Shown: one piece after another, positions 15,474 to 20,569 of the stretch
Layout of the letters: every line of letters begins with the position of its first letter
Position numbering within the stretch: position 1 is the first letter of the stretch
Assembly: GCA_963658575.1 (NCBI GenBank)
Contig: CAVKQB010000040.1
Coordinates: 1 to 20,569, forward strand
Length of the DNA stretch: 20,569 bases
Direction: 5' to 3'
DNA from: W0P28-013 sp963658575
GTDB lineage: Bacteria > Bacteroidota > Bacteroidia > Bacteroidales > Paludibacteraceae
Program-made: the position numbers and the translations under genes
Notes under the pieces: generated by a model
Databases searched by the model: none
What the model was told of the DNA's origin: nothing
What the model saw: the letters and a program-made list of their open reading frames with translations, nothing else

Positions 15474-16478
15474 TCAGATGTAGTTCACTTCGGGTTCTAT
15501 CGCGATGCCGAATCGTTTTTTTACTGATTCGACGATTTGTTGCGCCAAGTTCTGCACGTCGGCGGGTGTGGCGTGGTTGCGGTTCACCAGCACGAGCGGC
15601 TGTTTTTCGTAAACTGCCGCGCCGCCAAGCGTGCGCCCTTTCCAGCCGCACTGCTCGATGAGCCACGCCGCTGGAATTTTCGTTTCGCTGTTGCCTACGG
15701 CGTAGTGCGGCATATCGGGGTTTTCTGCTAAAAGTGCATCGGCATTGGCTTTGGCGACAATCGGATTTTTGAAAAAACTGCCTGCGCTGCCGAGTTCCGA
15801 TGGTTCGGGCAGTTTCTGCTTGCGTATGCCGATGACGGCCTGCCGCACGTCGTTCACGGTGGGGCGACTGATGTGCGCCAGCGTGGCGCGCAGATTGCCG
15901 TAGTCGAGCCGCAGCGTCGGATTTTTTGCCAAGCGGAAAACCACCGCCGTAACGATGTATTGCCCTTGCAAATCGCTTTTGAACACGCTTTGGCGGTAGC
16001 CGTATCGGCACTCTGCATTTTGGAAGATGCGGCTCTTGCCCGTGGCTATTTCTACGGTTTCGACTTGCGCGATGATGTCGGCGGTTTCGGCACCGTACGC
16101 TCCGATGTTCTGCACGGCACTTGCGCCCACTTCGCCGGGGATATACGCAAGATTTTCTGTCCCGCCCAAGTTTTTGGCGCACATGTTGGCGCAAAATTCG
16201 TCCCAAACCACGCCTGCGCCCACACGCATGAAGATGTGCGCTGTGTCGTCGCGTTGGATTTCGCAAAATTTGATGCCGCTGTGCAGTATGTATCCGTCGA
16301 AATCGCCAGTAAAAAGCAGGTTGCTGCCCGCGCCGATGTGTAGCAGGCGTTCGCTCCGATGTGTGGCAAGAAACGCCCGCAACTCGTCCACGCTGTCGTA
16401 TTCCACAAAGTGGCGTGCGCGCACATTCATGCCGAATGTGTTGTGTGTCAAAAGCGAGTAGTCGTCGAACTGTTTCAT
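15474..16478 (-). CDS. murB: UDP-N-acetylenolpyruvoylglucosamine reductase
   Basis: MurB reduces the enolpyruvyl product of MurA to UDP-MurNAc using NADPH and FAD. From the ATG at 16478 it has 334 residues, the type I (E. coli-like) length. FAD-site motifs are HIGAGSNLLF (47-56) and GGTENLAYIPGEVGASAVQNIGAYGAE read in two parts from 105 to 131. R162 lies in YRQSVFK, the proton-donor S234 in GSAGSFFKNP, and E330 in IEPEVNY near the end. The frame is open for 142 codons upstream of this ATG, but that part overlaps corA on the same strand and lacks MurB similarity. The start is also supported by a TACCTTTG promoter element 18 bases upstream. murA follows on the same strand, so the two successive enzymes are neighbours. 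Confidence 0.96.
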   Translation of the reverse strand: MKQFDDYSLLTHNTFGMNVRARHFVEYDSVDELRAFLATHRSERLLHIGAGSNLLFTGDFDGYILHSGIKFCEIQRDDTAHIFMRVGAGVVWDEFCANMCAKNLGGTENLAYIPGEVGASAVQNIGAYGAETADIIAQVETVEIATGKSRIFQNAECRYGYRQSVFKSDLQGQYIVTAVVFRLAKNPTLRLDYGNLRATLAHISRPTVNDVRQAVIGIRKQKLPEPSELGSAGSFFKNPIVAKANADALLAENPDMPHYAVGNSETKIPAAWLIEQCGWKGRTLGGAAVYEKQPLVLVNRNHATPADVQNLAQQIVESVKKRFGIAIEPEVNYI

Positions 16479-16496
16479 GGTGGTGAATCGTTTCTG

Positions 16497-16504
16497 CAAA
16501 GGTA
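16497..16504 (-). promoter_or_regulatory. TAnnTTTG -7 element upstream of murB
   Basis: On the minus strand TACCTTTG ends 18 bases before the murB ATG, giving a leader of roughly 15 bases. No good -33 TTTG is seen at 19-21 bases upstream, where the DNA is GC-rich and belongs to the corA terminator, so the promoter may be weak. Confidence 0.55.
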
Positions 16505-16505
16505 C

Positions 16506-16524
16506 AAAAAATGCGCTTTCGCGC
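16506..16524 (-). terminator. Short intrinsic terminator after corA
   Basis: On the minus strand a GCGC-GAAA-GCGC hairpin with a stable GNRA tetraloop lies 14 bases after the corA stop. It is followed by A and six T. The stem is only four pairs, so efficiency is uncertain. Its T tract abuts the murB -7 element. Confidence 0.55.
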
Positions 16525-16537
16525 GCGCTTTGCGGTG

Positions 16538-17614
<1,077 letters not shown>

Positions 17615-17626
17615 GGCGTACGTTTT

Positions 17627-17698
17627 TTATCCCAGTGCCACATCGAGCACCATCATCAATGCAAATCCGATAGCCACGCCTACGGTGGCAATGTACAT
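17627..17698 (-). CDS. Possible 23-residue membrane peptide upstream of corA
   Basis: This tiny reading frame begins at an ATG about 15 bases after the predicted transcription start and ends in TAA 12 bases before the corA ATG. The product starts MYIATVGVAIGFALMM and is almost entirely hydrophobic, with a Gly/Ala/Val pattern and one Asp near the end, as for a single membrane helix. It is too short to identify by family. It could be a leader peptide regulating corA, a small membrane protein acting on the channel, or chance. Its exact fit between promoter and corA is the main support. Confidence 0.4.
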   Translation of the reverse strand: MYIATVGVAIGFALMMVLDVALG

Positions 17699-17716
17699 GA
17701 CGGTCGAGTTTTGGTG

Positions 17717-17724
17717 CAAAGATA
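17717..17724 (-). promoter_or_regulatory. TATCTTTG -7 element for the sORF-corA unit
   Basis: The minus-strand sequence TATCTTTGC matches the Bacteroidota -7 element. Transcription should start near 17713, giving a corA leader of about 100 bases that contains the small reading frame. The -33 position is T-rich but lacks a well-spaced TTTG. Confidence 0.6.
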
Positions 17725-17752
17725 CAAAAAAATGGCAAAAACGACCTTTTGC

Positions 17753-17789
17753 AAAAAAACAAAAACGCTTTCCGTGGAAAACGTTTTTG
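17753..17789 (-). terminator. Strong intrinsic terminator of tRNA-Gly
   Basis: On the minus strand CAAAAACGTTTTCC pairs with GGAAAGCGTTTTTG (17760-17789), a stem of about 13-14 pairs including one G-U, with a minimal loop. A run of seven T follows (17753-17759). It lies four bases after the encoded CCA of tRNA-Gly and separates that gene from the corA promoter. Confidence 0.9.
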
Positions 17790-17792
17790 CTA

Positions 17793-17868
17793 TGGAGCGG
17801 CAAACGAGGCTCGAACTCGCGACCCTCAGCTTGGGAAGCTGATGCTCTACCAACTGAGCTACTGCCGC
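17793..17868 (-). tRNA. tRNA-Gly (anticodon CCC)
   Basis: The 76-base gene reads GCGGCAGTAGCTCAGTTGG at its 5' end. The acceptor arms GCGGCAG and TTGCCGC pair with one G-U. The anticodon stem TCAGC/GCTGA encloses the loop TTCCCAA, giving anticodon CCC. The T arm GCGAGTTCGAGCCTCGT has the GTTCGAGCC pattern. The discriminator is T and CCA is encoded. A consensus promoter and a strong terminator flank it, so it is transcribed alone. Confidence 0.96.
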
Positions 17869-17884
17869 ATCTTTTTTTGCGCTG

Positions 17885-17914
17885 CAAAGATACTTATTTT
17901 TTCTTAATGAACAA
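17885..17914 (-). promoter_or_regulatory. Promoter of tRNA-Gly
   Basis: On the minus strand TTG (17912-17914) is followed after 19 bases by TATCTTTG (17885-17892), a good match to the Bacteroidota consensus. The start would lie near 17881, about 13 bases before the mature tRNA. An 8-base perfect inverted repeat TTCTTAAT/ATTAAGAA (17901-17921) spans the -33 element. Confidence 0.8.
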
Positions 17915-18007
17915 TTAAGAACGATTTTTGAATGATAATTCGGGCAAAAAACGGTCGATTTCTCGGCCAGAATGCCAAAATCTTCGCTTACTTTCGCACT
18001 AATTTTG

Positions 18008-18015
18008 TATCTTTG
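18008..18015 (+). promoter_or_regulatory. TATCTTTG -7 element upstream of the VanZ-dprA-recO operon
   Basis: TATCTTTGC ends only eight bases before the ATG at 18024, so the transcript would have a leader of about 4-6 bases or none. No convincing -33 TTTG is present at 19-21 bases upstream (TTCG is seen), so strength is uncertain. Confidence 0.6.
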
Positions 18016-18023
18016 CCGATGTT

Positions 18024-18401
18024 ATGTGCCGCTTTTTTGTCGCGTATTGGAAAACGTTGTTGTGCGCCGTGGGTGTCGCCTTTTTGTCGCTGGCATCGTT
18101 TTCGGCGTTTGCCGTGCCTGCCGTAGCATGTTTTCCGCAAGCCGATAAATTGGTGCATGCGTCGATGTATGCCGTGTTGGCAGTGGCGGCCTTTGCCGAT
18201 TGTCGGCCGCAGGGTTTGTCGCGAGGCGCATGGGCGTTTTTGTTGTTGCTGCCGCTGGTTTATGGCGGTGTGTTGGAACTTTTGCAAGAATTTTGCACCG
18301 TTGCACGCACAGGCGATTGGTTCGACCTGCTTGCCGATGTGGTTGGCGGTTGGCTGGCGTTGGCGTGTTGCGCACTCATCAATAGAAAATCGAAAAAGTG
18401 A
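18024..18401 (+). CDS. VanZ-family membrane protein
   Basis: This is a small integral membrane protein of 125 residues with four hydrophobic segments (about 11-28, 44-58, 70-86, 103-118). VanZ-like signature positions are present: D41-K42-x2-H45 in QADKLVHASMY, then E85 and Q88 in GGVLELLQEF, R95 and D98 in ARTGDWFD, and D101/D105 followed by a glycine pair. VanZ of enterococci gives low-level teicoplanin resistance, but the common bacterial homologues have no established biochemical role. The stop overlaps the dprA GTG start (GTGA), so translation is coupled. It is the first gene of the operon. Confidence 0.85.
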   Translation: MCRFFVAYWKTLLCAVGVAFLSLASFSAFAVPAVACFPQADKLVHASMYAVLAVAAFADCRPQGLSRGAWAFLLLLPLVYGGVLELLQEFCTVARTGDWFDLLADVVGGWLALACCALINRKSKK

Positions 18402-19507
18402 ACGACAAACTGAAATACGAGATTGCGCTGACACTGATAAACGGTGTCGGTCCTGTGAACGGGCGCAAATTGTTGGCCTATTTTGGCGATGCAGAAACCA
18501 TTTTTCGCCAACGCCCCGAAACGTTTCGCAAAATTCCCGCCATCGGCGATGCGTTGGCCGAGGCCGTTGGCTCGCAACAGGTGCTTGCGCGCGCCGAACG
18601 CGAGATGGAATTTATGGAGCGTTTTGGCATTGTGGCGCACTTTTTTACCGACAGCACCTTTCCGCGCCGCCTCAAGGAGTGCGAAGATGCGCCGTTGTTG
18701 TTCTATAGCAAAGGCTGCACCGATTTCAACGCGGGGCGTTATCTGGCGGTGGTCGGCACACGCAAAATTACGCCTCAAGGCAAGGACATCTGCCGCACGC
18801 TGGTGGGCGATTTGGCCAAAACGCAACCCAACTTGACCATCGTCAGCGGATTGGCCTACGGAGTCGATGTGGCTGCTCATCGCGCTGCGCTCGATGGCGG
18901 CTTGCGCACGTTTGGCGTGGTGGCGCACGGCTTAGACCTGATTTATCCGTCGGCGCACCGCTCTGTGGCCAAAAAAATGATAGAAACGGGCGGCGCAATC
19001 ATCACCGAATTTCCGACAGAAACGCAGCCGTTTGCTACCAATTTCGTGCAGCGCAACCGTATCGTGGCGGGCATGTGCGATGCCGTGTTGGTGGTGGAAT
19101 CGGCGTTGAAGGGCGGCTCGCTCATCACGGCCGAGATGGCCAATGGCTACGATCGCGATGTGTTCGCCGTCCCGGGACGGCCTACCGATGTGCAGTCGCA
19201 GGGCTGTAACAATCTGATTTACAACAATCAAGCCGTGCTTGTACAGACGGCAGCCGATTTGGAAAAATTTATGTGTTGGGACAGCAATTCGCTGTCGCGC
19301 GACAGCCAACAGGCTCTGTTCGAAACACTTACGCCCGACGAGCAGACCATCGTCGATGTGCTTCGCAGCGCAGATGCTATCTACATCAATCATCTGTCGG
19401 CGCAGAGTGGCATTCCGCTTCAAAAATTGCTGCCCATGTTGGTGCAGATGGAGTTCAAAGGGCTTGTTCGTGCGCTGCCAGGCAGTCAGTACAAGTTGGT
19501 GAATTGA
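18398..19507 (+). CDS. dprA: DNA-processing protein DprA
   Basis: DprA binds incoming single-stranded DNA during transformation and loads RecA; it also acts in recombination. The 369 residues start at GTG and show three parts. A helix-hairpin-helix-like N-terminus (about 9-58, TLINGVGPVNGRKLLAYFG) comes first. The Rossmann DprA domain (about 110-285) has AVVGTRKITPQGK, IVSGLAYGVDVAAHRAAL, GLDLIYPSAHR, ITEFP, NRIVAGMCDAVLVVES and GSLITAEMANGYDRDVFAVPG. A C-terminal winged-helix segment spans about 310-366. Length fits the three-part form common in Bacteroidota. The start overlaps the VanZ gene by four bases and recO begins three bases after the stop, linking two recombination genes. No other competence gene is in the window. 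Confidence 0.96.
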   Translation: MNDKLKYEIALTLINGVGPVNGRKLLAYFGDAETIFRQRPETFRKIPAIGDALAEAVGSQQVLARAEREMEFMERFGIVAHFFTDSTFPRRLKECEDAPLLFYSKGCTDFNAGRYLAVVGTRKITPQGKDICRTLVGDLAKTQPNLTIVSGLAYGVDVAAHRAALDGGLRTFGVVAHGLDLIYPSAHRSVAKKMIETGGAIITEFPTETQPFATNFVQRNRIVAGMCDAVLVVESALKGGSLITAEMANGYDRDVFAVPGRPTDVQSQGCNNLIYNNQAVLVQTAADLEKFMCWDSNSLSRDSQQALFETLTPDEQTIVDVLRSADAIYINHLSAQSGIPLQKLLPMLVQMEFKGLVRALPGSQYKLVN

Positions 19508-19510
19508 CCT

Positions 19511-20227
19511 ATGACAAAAACGCAAGCCGTTGTTTTACAGGCGTTTCGTTATGGCGAAAGCAGTCATGTGGTGCGCCTACTCACACGCACGCACGGCGTG
19601 TTGTCGTGTTTGGTCAAAGGGACGGGACGGCGTTCGCCGCTGCCGGCCGTGTTGATGCAGCCGCTGTCGCTCATCGATGCGCTCATCGATGTGCGCCCAA
19701 ACCGCCAATTTCAGTTTCTGCGCGAATGTACGCCCGATGTGCTGTTGCAGCGTGTGCCGTCCGATCCGGCCAAAAACGGCATCGCCTTTTTTTTGTGCGA
19801 ATTTCTCTACAGCGCCTTGCATCAGTCGCCTGCCGACGAGCGGCTGTTCGATTTTGTGCGCCGTTCGGTCATCGTTTTCGACGAATCCGACAAAGGCTCC
19901 GCCAATTTTCACCTCGTTTTCTTGATAAAACTGACGCACGCGCTCGGCTTTTTCCCGAATTTGAGCGATTATCGCATGGGCGCATTTTTCGATATGGCGG
20001 GCGGACTTTTTGTCGATGCACGGCTCGATGCCGATACGCTCGATGCGCAACAAACCGAGGCTTTCGTCCAACTGATGCGCATGGATTACGCCAATATGCA
20101 CCTTTTCGCCCTGTCGCGTGCGCAGCGCAACGACATTTTGGAGCATATTCTCGCCTATTATCGCCTGCATCTGCCCGAATTTGGCACGCTGAAATCGCTC
20201 GATGTGCTGCGCCAACTTTATGCGTAG
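19511..20227 (+). CDS. recO: DNA repair protein RecO
   Basis: RecO binds ssDNA and works with RecR to load RecA onto SSB-coated DNA in gap repair. The 238 residues begin with the typical OB-fold N-terminus (MTKTQAVVLQAFRYGESS, LTRTHGVLSCLVKGTGRR) to about residue 80. A helical domain follows, with the conserved ALGFFPNLSDY near 150. No CxxC pairs are present, so the zinc module of some RecO proteins is missing. Length is normal. It starts three bases after the dprA stop and is the last gene of the operon. The promoter of the downstream tRNA begins two bases after its stop. Confidence 0.93.
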   Translation: MTKTQAVVLQAFRYGESSHVVRLLTRTHGVLSCLVKGTGRRSPLPAVLMQPLSLIDALIDVRPNRQFQFLRECTPDVLLQRVPSDPAKNGIAFFLCEFLYSALHQSPADERLFDFVRRSVIVFDESDKGSANFHLVFLIKLTHALGFFPNLSDYRMGAFFDMAGGLFVDARLDADTLDAQQTEAFVQLMRMDYANMHLFALSRAQRNDILEHILAYYRLHLPEFGTLKSLDVLRQLYA

Positions 20228-20228
20228 A

Positions 20229-20260
20229 TTTGTGCGGACGGCAAAAAATCGCTAACTTTG
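20229..20260 (+). promoter_or_regulatory. Consensus promoter of tRNA-Arg
   Basis: TTTG (20229-20232) is followed after exactly 20 bases by TAACTTTG (20253-20260), a complete match to the Bacteroidota TTTG-N19-21-TAnnTTTG consensus. The expected start is near 20264, a few bases before the tRNA at 20271. Confidence 0.9.
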
Positions 20261-20270
20261 CGCCGCTTTC

Positions 20271-20342
20271 GGCCTTGTAGTTCAATGGATAGAATACGAG
20301 TTTCCTAAACTTTAGATCCGGGTTCGATTCCCGGCAGGGCTA
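20271..20342 (+). tRNA. tRNA-Arg (anticodon CCT)
   Basis: The acceptor arms GGCCTTG and CAGGGCT pair with two G-U pairs, and the discriminator is A. The D arm is GTTC-AATGGATA-GAAT. The anticodon loop TTCCTAA gives CCT, on a stem CGAGT/ACTTT whose first pair is a C-T mismatch and second a G-T. The T arm CCGGGTTCGATTCCCGG is perfect. CC then T follows the discriminator, so CCA is not encoded, unlike in the tRNA-Gly gene. Confidence 0.93.
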
Positions 20343-20347
20343 CCTAT

Positions 20348-20457
20348 CGTTTAATTAAGAATGAATAATTAAGAATTAAGAATTATGGGGGGGCGTTGGG
20401 CGCGAACCTGTCCCTCTGCCGAGCGGAGAAAAAATGCGCGCAGCGAATTAAGAATTA
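20348..20457 (+). repeat. Dispersed hairpin repeat element, copy B
   Basis: This element begins a few bases after tRNA-Arg and is a diverged copy of the one at 6302-6435 (minus). Both have TTAATTAAGAAT-type ends. The core GTTGGGCGCGAACCTGTCCC (20395-20414) is followed by a hairpin CTCTGC-CGA-GCGGAG (20414-20428). The hairpin sequence differs from copy A although its place is similar. No coding capacity is seen. Confidence 0.7.
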
Positions 20458-20458
20458 G

Positions 20459-20530
20459 TCGCAAGATACAAGAAAAAAGTTGAGAGGTTATAGGTGAGAG
20501 AACAAAGAATATAGGACAAAGAGCAAAGAC
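20459..20530 (-). repeat. Dispersed repeat, right-end copy
   Basis: On the minus strand 20523-20469 matches bases 1-53 of the window almost completely, so the two copies are inverted relative to each other. It directly follows repeat copy B. The last 40 bases of the window are plain AT-rich DNA (words such as CAATTAT) with no gene. Confidence 0.7.
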
Positions 20531-20569
20531 TTTTTAATTATTCAATTATCTAATTTCCAATTATTTAAT

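Overview
This window looks like chromosomal DNA of an anaerobic member of the Bacteroidales (phylum Bacteroidota). Four things suggest this. Several transcription starts carry the Bacteroidota -7 element TAnnTTTG, some with a -33 TTG/TTTG about 19-20 bases upstream, and starts generally lack Shine-Dalgarno sites. The acetate genes are a short Pta, AckA and a class I CoA-transferase. MurA has Asp in place of the active-site Cys. TonB, DUF1460 and four-helix-bundle proteins are of types common in this group. The placement is inferred from features, not from a database match.

Layout. (1) 95-4633, plus strand: a tight operon of rsgA (ribosome maturation GTPase), an LtaS/MdoB-like membrane phosphotransferase, an orphan sensor histidine kinase and 5-formyl-THF cyclo-ligase. 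The last three overlap by ATGA and the operon ends in a hairpin terminator. (2) 4705-9110, minus strand: pta, a broken four-helix-bundle gene, ackA and an acetyl-CoA hydrolase/CoA-transferase. Together these convert acetyl-CoA to acetate with ATP formation and exchange CoA between acids. The block is broken up by repeats. (3) 9195-9887: a TonB protein with its own promoter. (4) 9977-15380, minus strand: murA, a glutamine-amidotransferase-like/M19 dipeptidase fusion, rpoN (sigma-54) and a DUF1460 exported amidase, mostly a peptidoglycan-related set. (5) 15474-17868, minus strand: murB, corA preceded by a possible 23-residue membrane peptide, and tRNA-Gly(CCC), each with a recognisable -7 element. 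(6) 18024-20342, plus strand: VanZ-like protein, dprA, recO, then tRNA-Arg(CCU) with a textbook promoter.

The unusual material is in the gaps. There are two diverged, oppositely oriented copies of a hairpin-bearing repeat (about 6302-6435 and 20348-20457). A second repeat occurs in inverted orientation at the two ends of the window. Octamer arrays bracket the interrupted four-helix-bundle gene, and a third such array lies between murA and murB. One repeat appears to have rewritten the C-terminus of AckA. I saw no transposase, integrase, CRISPR array, rRNA or defence system. No gene-free stretch exceeds 300 bases.
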